A stretch of DNA of 64,000 nucleotides from Melampsora larici-populina 98AG31 (GCF_000204055.1 NW_006768826.1:332815-396814); one strand, 5' to 3'. Numbered from the stretch's first letter, positions 10,633 through 23,876 are shown. Translations and numbers: made by a program. The notes: generated by a model not told the origin, from the letters alone.

Positions 10633-11383
10633 AGATTTTTATCTGGTTTATTTTACTTTTTTTTCTGATTCCTTTTGGCTATACAAACAACAAAGATGTC
10701 AAATTCTCAAAATCCATGAGCAGTTTCTCTAGGTGTGTATGTGTGAGCCAACCGTAGAGGTCAAGGAATTGTAAGATTGTGCTTTTTTCTATCAAGAACA
10801 TTTGATCTCTACCACCACCTAGAAATGCATCGCAGCAACATAGATTTAGATTATAGGCACCACCTTGATAGAGGTCTTGTGCGGAAGTAGAGAGACATTT
10901 CATGTGATACTAAAAGAGCTTCCATGAGCACAATATCATATTTTGAATCAATTGCGTAATTATTTAACATCAACTAGATGACCTGTCTAAATTTCCCTAT
11001 GCTAGCAATATAGCTCATGTAGTACATTCCAGGTTTTTGTCGAAGGGGGCAGGGCCCTTGCACATATTGCAATGTGACACAATAATTGCCCCAGTGTTAG
11101 GTGGTCCTGCCCTGCACCCTTACATACGTAGGGAAGCCAAGAACTTTTACCATCATCCAGGAGGATAGTGTTGGTGCTTTCCCAATACCAAATTTACGTA
11201 GAATACTATGTGAAGAGTGAATTCACTTTGCACTCACTTGATGATAGTGAAAATAAATCAAACAGATATCCATGTCAGCAGGGATTCTGCAAGTCGCACA
11301 ATAATTTCCAACAAAGTATATTATTCATTGCTCCTTTATGTTCAACAAACTTAGATCAAATTGACAAATTTAGTATCTCCATA
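10633..11383. other. Intergenic, nothing firm
   Basis: 3' flanks of two convergent genes. A GC-rich imperfect inverted repeat occurs near 11046-11121 (GGGGCAGGG versus CCTGCCCTG), possibly a small hairpin repeat. Nothing else recognised. Confidence 0.4.
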
Positions 11384-11827
11384 TCAAATGAAGTTAAATG
11401 TTTTAAACCAGACAAGCTCAGAAAATTTAGGTAGGTTAGCTCTTTTTGATGGATAAAGATCAATAGGTGATGATTGAGCTTCGAGTAATGTCTTCCCATG
11501 TAGTTCAAGTAATTTAGAAAAACTCCCAATCACTTCAGGTTCTTGAGTTTCCTTGTCAGAAGTCGTGATCTCAGTTGAAAGGATTTCCTTGTCAGAGGTC
11601 GTGATTTCAGTTGAAAGCTCTTCTGAACTTGAAGGGAGGACTTCATCTTCTTGGGGTGATTTGACTGTAGCTATAGAGATTGGTGAGACTGGACGATCAG
11701 AGCCATCACTGACTTCTTTGGGTTGAACTTGTATGTTGAAATGAGTTGACGAGAAAAATTTACGAACACGATTAGTCACTCTCATCTTGATATGCATTGG
11801 CGTAGATCTTGATGTGAGTAAGTTCAT
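11384..11827 (-). CDS. Hypothetical small protein, unknown function
   Basis: Single-exon frame of 147 residues with no recognised domain. The N-terminus is basic (residues 13-24). The middle is acidic and Ser/Thr/Glu-rich and contains a perfect 11-residue duplication (LSTEITTSDKE twice, separated by one Ile). There is no signal peptide or transmembrane segment. A canonical TATA box lies about 100 bp upstream of the ATG on the same strand, which supports a real gene. The composition suggests a disordered protein; function cannot be assigned. Confidence 0.45.
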   Translation of the reverse strand: MNLLTSRSTPMHIKMRVTNRVRKFFSSTHFNIQVQPKEVSDGSDRPVSPISIATVKSPQEDEVLPSSSEELSTEITTSDKEILSTEITTSDKETQEPEVIGSFSKLLELHGKTLLEAQSSPIDLYPSKRANLPKFSELVWFKTFNFI

Positions 11828-11926
11828 GAGTTTCTGGATTGTTGATGATGAGATTGTGATCTAACTACCTTCTAGATGTGGAGCTGCGTTGGTGGATTAT
11901 GTGAGGAATTTAAGCAATGGTTCTCA

Positions 11927-11933
11927 TTTTATA
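11927..11933 (-). promoter_or_regulatory. TATA box of the small unknown gene
   Basis: Minus strand reads GCTATAAAATG, about 100 bp upstream of the ATG at 11827, a plausible spacing for a short 5' UTR. Confidence 0.45.
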
Positions 11934-12760
11934 GCTTTTGTTCAATGGAACACTAGAGTAAGTCAAGGCTGGAGCAGAGGGGCGCATCACATTCCACACT
12001 CTTTTCACGAGCATGGGGAAAAGCTTTCATGGCAAAGAAGGCGTGCTAATTGAGCGTTCAATCAAATGCTTCTTCTCAGACTGACAAAAAGTCACCCGAT
12101 GGACTTTTCATTGAAAGCACCTGCTACTTTTGAGCAGCTCAATGGAGGGGATCTTGCCAGATTCTTAAACTGATGTGATGGTGTCTTGAGATCGAGTTCA
12201 TGGGACTCACATCATTTCTATGCTGTACTTGTGATAAGCACCTTACAGCATAAACAAATCCAGACGATTTCTGCGTTTCCTTGTCCTATTCAAAAGGCAT
12301 CATCTGGAAAGTCTGGGATCAAAGTACACATACATCGATTTAATTCATTTATCGGAATATTATCGGAATAATGTTGAATCTGAAAAGCCGGTTTTCTCAT
12401 AATGCAATGAAATGCCAAGTGAAAAGGAACCTCGAGCTTTTGAGATTCTTGAACCGAAATGGTGAAAAAGTGAAAGTGTGTCAAAAGAGACATCTGCCAA
12501 TTTCAAGACATTCCGATTAATCCCACCATAAATGTGGTTTGATTTATGCTTTCCATCAAGTCACCAACGCTCGAGTGAAAAGCTCTCCACAAAGTGCTCA
12601 GGATGGGTATTTAAGCTGGCTATATTCTGAACCAGGTCCACATCCCATCACCCTCCAACGCATCAAGCAAACTCTTAGAACACGTACGACAATTGGCCCA
12701 AACCATTCTACGAAGAAAATCACCACCAGCCAAATCATCCTACAGAAGATCACTAATACC
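11934..12760. other. Divergent intergenic region between small gene and chitinase
   Basis: No genes or repeats recognised. It contains the upstream sequences of both flanking, divergently transcribed genes. Confidence 0.5.
12608..12615 (+). promoter_or_regulatory. TATA-like element of the chitinase gene
   Basis: TATTTAAG in a GC-richer context, about 150 bp upstream of the chitinase ATG. Position and sequence fit a core promoter; not proven. Confidence 0.4.
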
Positions 12761-14192
12761 ATGCACTCTAAATTATCTCTGACTCTTACGCTTTTGTTGA
12801 CCTCCTTGATCACTCACCCTACCGTTCTGAACGCGGGAGTGTGCCGCAAAAAGGCTTCTAAGGCCCAGGGCTTTCAAATCTCGGGCTACTATCCAGTAAG
12901 TTTTCTTCTCATTACCAGCTTCAGACACCAAGTTATTAGACTGACATGGCGTATCTATTCTTTCATCTCCGACAGGGTTATCGAGCGGGTTTGCTGCCTC
13001 CAGAAAGCATTCCATGGGAACTTTACAACCATGTCGATTACTTTGTGGCTGTCACTTCGGAATCCCCATCAGCTGAATTTGTGTTTGATAACGAAGCAAA
13101 TGTGAAAGCGGTTGTTGCGGGTGCTAAAGCTCATCAGGTTACAGTTTCATTGACGATCGGAGGATGGACAGGTAGCAAGTACTTTAGCTCTCTTGTTAGC
13201 ACTGATTCCAGCCGTGAGACCTTCGCAAAGACAATCGCCGCAACGTTGACTAAGTATAACTTTGACGGTGTGGACCTTGATTGGGAGTATCCGAACGCCC
13301 CAGGAAACGAGGGTAATATAATATCCAAAGACGACTCTGCTAACTTGCTCAAGTTCTTGACTGCCCTCCGTGCTTCCATTGGATCCAAGAGGCTCACAGC
13401 CGCAGTCTCCGTACATGGTTTCATGGGACCAGACGGACAATACTTGAAGGACCACAAAGAATACGCTAAGTTGTTCGATTTCATCACTATCATGGCCTAC
13501 GATATTTACCTCCCGGTTGTCACTCCCCTCTTTGGACCTGGAGCTCCGCTATTTGACACCTGCAATGACCCTAGCTATAAATTCTCGGTGGCTCAAGCTA
13601 TTGACACCTGGACTTCAACTGGCTTTCCCGCGTCCCAAATCCTCTTAGGTATTCCTGCATACGGCTATCAGTACACGTTATCAAGCTCAACGCTCGACCC
13701 AACTAACTTCTCAGGTAAAGAAAACAGTTTGTTTTTTGGTGCCATTGACAAGGCAGCTCAGGCTCAAAATGTGAAGAACATTGCCCCTACTCCGACCGGA
13801 TGCGACAGCCCATTGGAAGGAGGTAACTTCATCTTTAAAGACTTGCTGACCTGTGGATTTCTAACCCCCGATGCCGCTACCGGACAAGGAGGATTCGAAC
13901 GCCACTATGACAACTGTACTCAAACTGTAAGTCCATAACATATTCTTAGATTCGAGAATTGCAGAGTGGATGCTGATTTTTTTGCCAACCTGTTTTGATT
14001 TTGATTTTACAGCCACTTCTCTTCAACCCATCCACCAAGACACTCATTGCGTATGACGACCCAACCTCTTTGACAGAGAAGGTTAAGTATGCAAAATCCA
14101 AGGGAGTTGCAGGTGTGAATGTATTTGACGCCAGTGGCGATACCCCTTCTCGATTACTTCTCAAGTCAGTAAACCAAGCTGCTAAAGCATAA
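12761..14192 (+). CDS. Secreted GH18 chitinase
   Basis: Exons 12761-12895, 12976-13926 and 14013-14192, all phase 0, encode 421 residues. The ATG was chosen because it opens a signal peptide (MHSKLSLTLTLLLTSL, likely cleavage near residue 25). The GH18 fold signatures are intact: SLTIGGW on one strand and the catalytic FDGVDLDWE motif with Asp142, Asp145, Asp147 and Glu149 as proton donor. MAYD and a C-terminal Ala-Gly-Val-Asn-type strand follow. No chitin-binding module or C-terminal membrane anchor is seen. It should hydrolyse beta-1,4-GlcNAc polymers outside the cell, in wall remodelling or in trimming elicitor chitin; which of these is inference. Introns are 80 and 86 bp. Confidence 0.9.
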
Positions 14193-15176
14193 ATTTGTAT
14201 CTTGATCTATTGTTCTATATTTGTTGATGACTTTGTTTGCGTTGATTGCTTGAATGAGAATTATACTTATTTTATGCACGATCATTCCGGCTCGTACTAG
14301 AGCAGTTGGAGTTAACCCTCACCAGACGGAAAACCCCGACGGGCCTCCGATCGTATTTTGCCACAAAAAAAGCTGGAACCTCTTCAGAAAAGGCGATAGA
14401 TTCAATTGTCCAAACAGCTGGATTCGAGCAGTCAGACCTTTTGAATTGGGCGAGCCCAGGGGAGCGCCTAGACATAGCTTGCTGAGACCACATACCTTCC
14501 AGAATACTCTTAATGAAGTGGAACTGGCCCACACGAGAGAGTCTGACCTCAAGGATACATAAGTTGGTCCATGAGCCATTTTTTGAAATCATTGAAGTGC
14601 CCACTTAGATATGCAAGTTTCTCCAAGTCAATTTTTCACTCATACTCCTGGTTAAAATTGTCTACTAAATTTGACACGTATTAATGTGTATCATGATTGT
14701 GAAAACAATCAAACTTATTGATGGAGAGTTCACAAAGAACATGGAAACTATCCCGGACATACAAAGAGAAACGTAAGCAAGTTTCACCAAGACTCTTGAA
14801 CGCCTCACATGCTTACTCTTACTACACACTTCTAAATCTTATAAGACAAAATCATTATCTATCTTACAAACCTATACTTGATTCATTCATATATGTACAA
14901 CCCAATCACCATACCGGATTGAGTAAAGTATGAAGTTTACAGATTTTTTTTCAAGTAGGAAGATGGCCTAAAACTGCTTGTCTTCACAATGAACCTAAGA
15001 ACTTACTGGACCAATAACCAAATAATAATTACTTAAGATAGTTTAAAAAAACCCACCCACACGTAACTGATTAAAAATACAAACAAGAACAAATGATGCT
15101 ATATACTACTACAACATTGCGAGCTTCATTCCGCGCCTGCTTCTTTTGTCCTTTTCCACCTTCTTCAACTTTTCAA
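14193..15176. other. Intergenic between convergent chitinase and ABC transporter genes
   Basis: 3' flanks of two convergent genes. Overlapping frames at 14254-14604 on both strands lack domains, introns or signal sequences. No RNA gene or terminal repeat found. Confidence 0.5.
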
Positions 15177-18100
15177 CTACCTACGTTCTTTTACCCATAC
15201 TACCAATACCAAACATGAGACTGCCATGGCAATCAAAAACATTCCCACTAAGATCGCCATACTGAAACACACATCATCATTAACTGACCAGCTATCATCA
15301 CAATATAAAAACAGAAACTTACTCTGGCCACCAAAAAGCTGTGATTCGAAATCCAAACAATGACAAGATACTAGCGGCTGTTAAGTGTTTTAAAAAAGGT
15401 AAAAAGATAAACTTCAGCCTTTATCAAGTTAAAGTAAAAATATCGAAAGAAAACAGCAACATACATGGTACTTCAATATCAACTCCATATCTATGATCCT
15501 TCAAAGTCAAATACCTAACTTCGTTTACCAACAATGCCTCAAAGGCAGCATGAAAGAAGGATAAGTCTTGAATCCAAGCAGTTCCCGTTGGTAATTTCTC
15601 TCTGTTGACCAAGAGTCCCGCGAACAAAAGACTAAAAAAATCATGGTTCCTCAATCAGATATCTTTCAAAGAAATGATGATAAAGAAGATGGAAAAAACA
15701 CCGACTTGAAGAGCATCATCAAACTACCCAATAGATTAGCTACTCCCACATCTGCTACCATCAAGCTAATCAACATCACCAAACTAGCAGCCACAAGATT
15801 GAATGCAATCAAAACTAATAAAAACTTCCAAAATTGTTCAAGACTAGCAACTAATCCTACTGGATAATAAATTATTGAACCTAAGATAAAGGGCGGTACG
15901 ATCCTAAGTGGGATCAGATCAAAAATCACTTTTGAAATAAAGTATGTGACAGGTGAATAATATCCATTAGATCTTTCACGCATGAAGATCAATCGTTCTT
16001 CGGAGAAGATAGTGATAGTAGTGAGTGATGAGAAACCGAAGAGGGCTAAAATAAAGAAGAATAGCCCCATTCGGCCTTGAAATCCTCCAATATCCATTGT
16101 GACGTCGTGAAACAAGGCTGCACAGATCACTAGAGTAATTGAGAAAGTGAGAACAGGGCTGATCCGATCAGGTCCACAAACGAAGCAACTAAAGATGACT
16201 AACCTGCAAGTACGATAGCTAATAAGTAATGTGATAACATCAACATCGGGTTCCGATACAAGTTCTTGAAAGCCCTTCCGCTCAAAATCCTAAACTGTTG
16301 CCAAAGACTTGCTTTAGGTGTTATTCCATTTCCATTCAACCAGCTTTCATTAACATCCATCGCCCCAGTCGCTTGATCCAATTCTGTCCTAAATTGTTTA
16401 GTCAATTTTGAATCTGAGAATGCTCCCTCCAATTCGACCAGCAGTTTAGTGTCATCCTCATCCTCCTCCGACTCTCTATGAGTACTTGCGGGTGAATAGA
16501 GGGACGAGAGGGATTGTAGAATTTTACTCGATGGTCGAAGTCGGTCAGCTGATTTGGGTACGCGTAATGAACCTGTTGGCTCATGATACATCTTTCGTGT
16601 CGTTAATTCAGTCTCATCCGGTGATTCACCACGCACTGATTTATGATTCAGTTTGACCGCCTTCACTCTAGGTAAGTCGGCGGAATCGAAGAGAGAATTG
16701 TGACCTGAAGAACCTGATTGGACGCCTGGTTCGCTCTCAGTGATGGTCGAGGGACGCTGCTTCATGGTCAAGTCAATCAGAAAGTCTGCGAGGTTATATC
16801 CGACTGGACAAGGATGTCCAATCGCCTTAAAATACTCATGGCATTCTTTGAAGGCACCAGAATAAACCAGTCGACCGCCTCTTCCTAAGAGGACGAGTTG
16901 ATCAAAAAGTGCGATGATGTTACTCTGAGGTTGATGAATTGTAAAGACGACGGTCCGTTGATGATCGCGGGCTAGCTTAGCGAGTGATTCGACAACGTTG
17001 TAAGCGTTGAAAGAATCTAGGCCACTAGTCGGTTCATCGAGAAAGAGTATTTTAGGACTCGTGACTAATTCGCATGCGATCGACACTCTTCTTTTCTCCC
17101 CGCCAGAGATCGATCGATGTCCACTCTTACCGATGAATGCATCTTTAATATGCAGGATTCCTAGTTCATCCAACGTTTCAAGAGTCCTGATCTTCTTAGC
17201 TTGTGAACTCATTTGTTGCGGTAGTCTCAACATGGCTGAACATAAAACCGTCTCATAGACCGTCAATGTGCTCATCAGTGTATCTTCTTGATCTACATAA
17301 CCAATGATATTCTTGAATGCTTCATTAGGGATCCGCCGGTCGTTGATGAAGATGTCACCTTCTACGGTACCACTCTTGGGCTTTTTGGCGAGTATGTCTA
17401 ATAGTGAACTTTTTCCAGCGCCAGAAGCTCCCATGATTGCCATCAACTCTCCGGATTTTGCTTTTCCGAACACTTGTCGCAACACTGGTTTACCCCCAGA
17501 GACTGAATACGAGATGTTCGAGAAGGTGAGGTGAGTTGGTGCATCATTTGAGTTAAAAAGGTCATTTTCATCGGTTGGTAAAGAGATCCGTCCACGATAA
17601 TCGGGATACTTGTGTGATCGATTTCGGCCGCAATACCAAAACACTAAGACAAGTAAACGAATCGGGCATTCAATATGATAGTAAGATCCAGTCAAGAATG
17701 AGTATATCAGTATTGTAACTCACAAGCCGAAGCCAAAATGACGAATAAGATGGTCAAAGCAATACTGAGAGCAACAAGCTGATTATTGGCAGGTCGTTCA
17801 GGAATCTTGAAACCCGGCACCATAGTATAATGCATACATTCCCCGGATTGACAATTCAAAGTGATATAGGTGTCTCCAAATACATCTGTGATCAGTGAGT
17901 TCATCGCGGGTTCCTCGAACCTACACCCTTGACCATCTGAAGAGCACGAGAATTTACCAGGCCCTTTGATTTCCTCGCGAAGGAAGTCGCCAATGTCTAA
18001 GAATCAATCATTACAATTACAAACAAGTGAGATTGATAGTCCACCGTCCAATCATATTCTAGGAAAATAGAACACCCACCGACACTTCCAGATTCCCCGC

Positions 18101-19185
18101 AAAGCATCCTACCAGGCACACACTGGCATTTCATTTTAGAGCACTCGTTGGTTGTTACATTCGGTTGACCTTCGTACCCGACGTGAATAGATTGACTGCA
18201 CTGATCAAATGCACAATAGAATGATTCGATCCCACCAATCCAAAATTGAAATTGGCAAGCGGCGCTCTTGATATCACAGGTGAAGGACACCTGAGGAGGG
18301 CGATCCGGTAACATGTCGAGGATCTTGCGATCTGTTTTATAAATCGATGATGGAAAAAAATAAAACACGCCAGATGATGGGATTAAACATAATTCCTGAT
18401 CTTGTAAGATAAGGAGGGGACGGGCACTCAACTTGTCACATTGCACATCTGATGATTATTCACAACTGCAAAGCCGCCTTTATAGCAAACTGCACCCGAA
18501 GAATCCGTATCATTTCCATCCTCGGGATCTTCAGCTGTCATTCCCGAGTCCAATGTACGAGGATAGGTGAGGCGGCCAGTCTTGGAATCGATGGGTGGGA
18601 TCAAAGCCGAACAAGCCTGATTGGTTTCACATACTGGAATACGATCACAGGGTCAGAAATCGTGCTGCGACCGTCATATGTATGGCAGAAAAGACATACC
18701 ATTGCAATTGATGCCGGTCCAACCTGATTTACATTCACAGCTCGTTGAATTCTCTGGACGCGGGTGCCGTTTCTCTCCATCTGCAAGACTGCCGCATACT
18801 ATTTTCAAACAAAAGTGACAAGTATCGTTAGATAGAATCATCTGCGTTTTATGCCCTGGTATTGGACGAAGTTGAATTACCAGAACTAACAAGGTTGACC
18901 GCAATCCTGACCACCAAACCCAGGTGGACATTTGCATTGTCCATCATATTCGTTACAAGTTCCATACTGTTTACAAGGAAAACGTGGTAATTGACAGTTG
19001 AAGCATTCAGGACAAGGTGGACATTTGTCGGGTCTTTTGTGTGGTCGATCGAGATCTACGGTGAAGGGATCTCTGATGAGAGAGATAGGCGCTGGATCTT
19101 GATGGGTGAGATTGAAAGTGAATGCAATTGAAGTTCTTCCTGTGAAAACGCAAAATAGTAGACCTAGTTGGAAATAGTTCATCAC
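15177..19185 (-). CDS. ADP1: ADP1-type ABC transporter (ABCG half-transporter with EGF-like extracellular region)
   Basis: Ten exons on the minus strand: 19185-18891, 18798-18700, 18633-18433, 18331-18080, 17996-17724, 17643-16204, 16129-15706, 15631-15465, 15377-15323 and 15261-15177. Phases agree throughout and give 1096 residues (yeast Adp1 is about 1050). Order: signal peptide, Cys-rich EGF-like segments ([16 protein letters not shown], then [13 protein letters not shown]), a large extracellular domain, a transmembrane helix near residues 350-375, then the ATPase domain. That domain has Walker [10 protein letters not shown] (445-453), signature SGGEKRR (near 553), Walker B ILFLDE (571-577) and switch His610. 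A long acidic linker and a C-terminal ABC2 transmembrane domain ending VKERR follow. All ATPase residues are present. The substrate of this family is unknown. Confidence 0.88.
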
Positions 19186-19583
19186 AATTTTAACCCCTCG
19201 CTGAAGTGAGTGGGTTTTGATGTGGTATGTCTTGATGGATTGACTCTGGTTGTCTGATTAAATAGCTGATCGAATCCACTTGATGAGGATGATGAGGGAT
19301 GATGACTTTGATTTAACCGAAGTCTCAGGCAAACTCGAGTTATCGCCTCGATCCGAGATGTGATTTCCACGGTCCACCTCAACTTGAATGTACCGAGCCA
19401 CAAATATCGGATCGACTTCGGTACCGGATGAGACCTTCTCCTTCAACTTCAATCAACTTCGAGTCCTTGCAAAGTTCATCGTTCCTTTCTCTCAACTCGA
19501 ACCCCTTCAATTTATACAAATCGATTCGTATCTTTTTGAACACTTGACCTGAAGTTATTGAAAACAATCGATTTCCCTGAAAG
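19186..19583. promoter_or_regulatory. Shared divergent promoter, ADP1-like and ING genes
   Basis: Only 398 bp separate the two start codons on opposite strands, so the core promoters must lie back to back here. No clear TATA box on either strand; no other gene or repeat present. Confidence 0.5.
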
Positions 19584-21000
19584 ATGGAGGATGCCACTCA
19601 CACCTTGCTTCAGGTGAACAGTCTGAATCAATTTCAGATGGTCGAGCATCGATTCGCTTGAGTTGATCATCATTAACCTCTTAACATCCTTTACAGGACT
19701 TTGTAGACTCACTCTCCAATTTACCTTCAGAAGTGGGTCACTTACTTTGTGAAATCGCTTATCTCGATTATGCCAAACAACCTGCAAGAGATGATCAACC
19801 TCCAGTTTCACAAGCTGGTAATGGTGAATCAGGATCGAAGAGTAAATGGTATTCTGTAGAAGAATCAAGAAGAAAAGCTGCATCTAAACAACATTCAATC
19901 GTCCGACATGCTCATAAACCACCTAATAATCTTTTAAGTGATCATTCGAGAGAACCTCAACTTGTCACTAGAGCTTTGGCTCATTATGATGACGCGATCA
20001 AATTAAGTTTGGAAAAGGAGAAATTTGCTTCGAGAGCAGTCAGTTTGGTACGTTATAATGTAAACTGTATCGAATCATTATCAACCTGACCAAAGCCTTT
20101 GTTTTCTTTTGGTTCGTTCGATGTATCTCAGGTTTCGAGACATTTAAATCGGTTAAATCAAGAGCTGGCCAGACTTGAGCAGCTGACGGGCGTGGAGGTA
20201 CCCGAATTTAAGCAAGATGCTCCAGAGCCACCTGGGTCCGCCAGTGGACTTGATTTTGGATTAATGCAGTCGATGGCTGGAGTATCATCCTCGACCGCCA
20301 TCGAACCCCAAACGCCTGGATTCGAAGCGTCTCGTCAAAGTTTGTCATCACTTCCTTAGTTGATTTTCTGGTCGATATGACTTGATGAGTTTGGTCTCTT
20401 ACTCCTTGACTGTTCTCTTACAACAAACGATTCAAAGAGCGTAAGCAACATTCAATGGAGACTCCCACGCCTTTAACTCTCAATACCACTGTGGGAAGGA
20501 GTGATTCTACTTCGTCGGCGCATCCAGGTCAGTCATTCCCCTTCATGTACATTTTATCCTACCATACAGTCACTCATTTTTCGAGCAATTCTGCCAGGCA
20601 ACAACAAACGGCGAATGACAAGCTCTAGAAGCGCCGTGAAAGCTCCGATCGCACCTGCACCGGTTGAAGTTCCTCAAGAAGAAGAGGAATTAGAGGATGA
20701 AGAAGCTGACCCAGTGGACGACAGCAACGCAGGAGACGATACGCTCTACTGTTTCTGTCAAAAGGTTTCCTTTGGAAAGGTATGTTGTTCTATCTCTTTG
20801 TATGTAGGAACCGAATAACTGACTTGGGTGTTTGTCGTTGGTAGATGATTGGATGCGATAACAAGACTTGCCGATATGAGTGGTTTCATGTTCCTTGTTT
20901 GGAAATGAAGGAGACTCCGACTGGTAAATGGTTTTGTCCCGAATGTTCGGCTCAGGAACCGAAAAAGGCCCCACAATCGAGTCGGAGAAAGCGATCTTGA
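19584..21000 (+). CDS. ING-family PHD-finger chromatin protein (Yng/Pho23-like)
   Basis: Six exons: 19584-19613, 19697-20047, 20132-20339, 20438-20527, 20598-20779 and 20845-21000. Phases agree and give 338 residues. The N-terminus carries the ING helical domain (LQDFVDSLSNLPSEVGHLL). The C-terminal PHD finger is complete as C4HC3: Cys278, Cys280, Cys291, Cys296, His302, Cys305, Cys318 and Cys321, with aromatic residues of an H3K4me3 pocket (Tyr277, Trp300). An acidic stretch (residues 253-266) precedes the PHD and a polybasic tail (SSRRKRS) follows. ING proteins read H3K4me3 for histone acetyltransferase or deacetylase complexes in the nucleus; which complex cannot be told. The first exon codes only ten residues. 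Confidence 0.88.
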
Positions 21001-23876
21001 AAGGTGCATATAGCCAAAAGGTTATTCAACGTCCGTGTCTTACGGCTCGCGCTGTGCAGATTCAGCGGTGGTGGTGGATTTTTATGGCTGCTCGACAAGC
21101 TGGACCTTTGTCTGAACATGTAATATCAGGCCGGCTTCAGTGGCTTGGAACCACTTTTTGACTGAAAGAAATGTAATTGTGACAGATTTTTCTTGTGATC
21201 ATTATATATGTTCATCCGTACTTCACTCGAACTGAGAACAACTGGCACAATGTTGGAGATACTGCTGATCATAAGCCTCATGAGCCGAAAATGTTAACAT
21301 TCAAACTATTGTAGTACACAATTATCAAGTCATTACTGTCATGGAACGTGCGCGGTTAAGAAGAAGGGCCAAAAGAGCTAGCATTGGCGGTCAAGCTTGG
21401 TAATACTGCCTGACATGGCGGCTGATGATTGATGACATTGAGGCTGTTGATTCGAACAGATATTTCGGACTTGACTGCTGAAACCAAATGTAAAAGCTAT
21501 GTATATGATGGGTTCAATGACTTGAGTTAGTATGAGGCCTATTGGTAACAGAAAGTCTATCTAGCCTTGATGTGTCAACTTTATCAACCGATGATTCATT
21601 CAATATTGCTCTCCTTGGAGCCTCAAGTCGCAGACTCCAACGCCCTCCTGGCTCTCTTTTCTCGCCTCCTTCTTCTTTCGTCTTTCTTATTAAGATATCA
21701 AAATGATTGAATCATCAAATTTTATATTGAATCTATCCAAGCTCAAGGAACCTACCTGGCAATGAGTAGAAGAGACGCTTTAGCTACTAAACCATAGCAC
21801 ATATTGGAATGCAAGGCCTTGTGTAATGATCGATTGTTGGAGAATCTGGATGACTATCAAGTTTGTCTTGTTTGATTATCTTCCTTGGCAAGGTTTGCTC
21901 ATTCTCGATGGCCCAGGTAGCAGACGAGGTTGCTGGCGGCTCCTCAAACAGAATAGAAATTGAAATCTGAGATATGTAATATTAGGGTATACAAAGTTGT
22001 TCTGGAAATTTCCAGAAGGCTTTTTCCAGAACGCCAGAAGTTTTTTTTTTGGTGTGTTCTGGCGTTCTGGTGTTCTGCAACTTTGAATGCCCCACACTCC
22101 AGAATTCCAGAAGCCTGAGTACACCGGAGAGATGCGGTATCAGTCTTTTTCTGAGACTGCCTGAGACGAGCCCTGGGGCATACAGGGGTAGTATAATTTT
22201 TTCTCGAGTGGCGCTTGTTTTCGAGAGGCGTGTTTTGTTTTGAATCGCCGAAATTCTAAGCCTGTACACAGGTATTTTGTACAATTGGCGGATCAGAACG
22301 ATCAGAACAATTTAAAGGAAAGTTAGGAAATGGAAGACAAATAACTTACGTTAATTTGATCAAAACATCAAATCAAGAGGTTGAGTCAGCAAGAGTGCGA
22401 GCCGCACAGTCACTTATAAGCTCTGTGAAAACTAGAGCTACAAAGTGACAAATCGAATGAAGCAAGAGAAACAATAAAAGAGATAAAAAGATGATCAAAA
22501 GGATTAATCGCTCCAAACGAGCCAATTGTAATGAAAAGGACACCCTAATGGAAAACACTTACAACATTTCAGCTTTATAAGAAGCCGTTGAAGAGAAGGT
22601 GTCAAAGATATAACATATCTTGGACGAGTAAGAGGTGACAAATTTCAGTCCAGATCATCCAAGTTTTGCTCCTTTACAACTTCAAGTCCAAGCCCCTTCA
22701 TTGTACTCGATTCATGCTTTTCAAAACCTTTTCAAAGACTCTCCAGGATGTAACATCTGGAATCTGGACTCAGCTTCATGTTGAAGATTTTGTCAAATTC
22801 TGTCTTTTGGTCATCGTACGGGTCGTGGTCTGGGTTTCCCTACCAAGACGCGAATCGAGCGAAGTGAAAGAGACAATATAAAGAAGATTAAAATAAGGAA
22901 CTAAAATACTTGATCGCTCCAAAAGAAAATGCTGAGGAACAGATTACTGAAGTTCATCTTGAAGTCGCTCTGAGTCTGATCCGATTGAACATGAAAATAT
23001 AAAAAACCTCAAATTTCAATTCATCTTTTTATCATCTATTCTTACGTTGATCTGTCAGATGAGGAAATGACAAGATTTTTAGGATGATCATGATCGATTG
23101 TGACCATGTAAGAAAATACAACGAGAGTTGAAACTTGAGCTGAGTTGAGAAACAAATAATGAACTATGGAGTGCCACCCTGTGCCACCATTCTTGACCAC
23201 ACTGTATGACGGGTGTACACAAAGCCACTATTTTCTGTAGCTGAGAGGGAGTCTCAGAGGAGTCTCAGAGGAGTCTCAGAGCATCAGAGTCTCAGAAAAA
23301 GACTGATACTGTTACGCTCCCGAGTACACTACCGCTGGCACTCCCCTCATCCCCTCAGAAACCAGATCTTGTCTCTCTCTCATCTCAGCACTTCCGTTCT
23401 CACATCTCAATTCTGCTCTACATGCCATTCCTCCCGCAATAGCTCAAAAAACCGACTATAATCACTTTAATGTCTCCACCAATTTAGGCTTAAGATCGAA
23501 CTCAAAAGATTCTGTAAGATATATACACTTGAAATACATTTTGGTTTGAAGGAGGTCTTGTTCCTTTTTGATGAGATGAATGAAAAAACAAAACATGCAT
23601 CTCTCAAAGAGACTCCTGCCGGGTGTATATCTAAAAATCCATTTGCATAGTCAGATTTTTCTATCAGACTTTCATGGAAACAAGCTCTGAATTTGTTCGC
23701 TCATTAGAAACAAACACAGACTGACGATCGATTTCAAAAGAACAAAAGAAATCAAGATAACATTCTTTTTCATTCGGAAAAGTTTGAGACACAACGATAT
23801 AGGTAAGACAACAATAATCGAGTTGATGACACATCTTGATTATTTTTGAGAAACCTTTGAAACTCAACAACGAGTA
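21001..23876. other. Intergenic, one short hairpin repeat, otherwise empty
   Basis: No supported gene in nearly 2.9 kb. Contains the hairpin repeat at 21985-22093 and a short tandem GGAGTCTCAGA tract near 23250-23280. Frames in this stretch lack domains and splice structure. Confidence 0.5.
21985..22093. repeat. Short hairpin/MITE-like repeat, copy 1
   Basis: Begins GGGTATACAAAGTTG and ends CAACTTTGAATGCCC, imperfect inverted ends. Inside are opposed CCAGAACGCCAGAA and TTCTGGCGTTCTGG arms, so the roughly 109-bp unit folds on itself. A related copy lies at about 25616-25720 in the opposite orientation. No coding capacity. Confidence 0.6.

Noticed and set aside
11035..11130. GC-rich imperfect inverted repeat, possible small MITE or terminator.
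   Set aside because: Arms are short and interrupted, borders unclear, and no second copy seen in the window.
14254..14604. Overlapping frames of 86-110 codons on both strands.
   Set aside because: Antisense shadows without domain, signal peptide or introns, in the 3' flanks of convergent genes.
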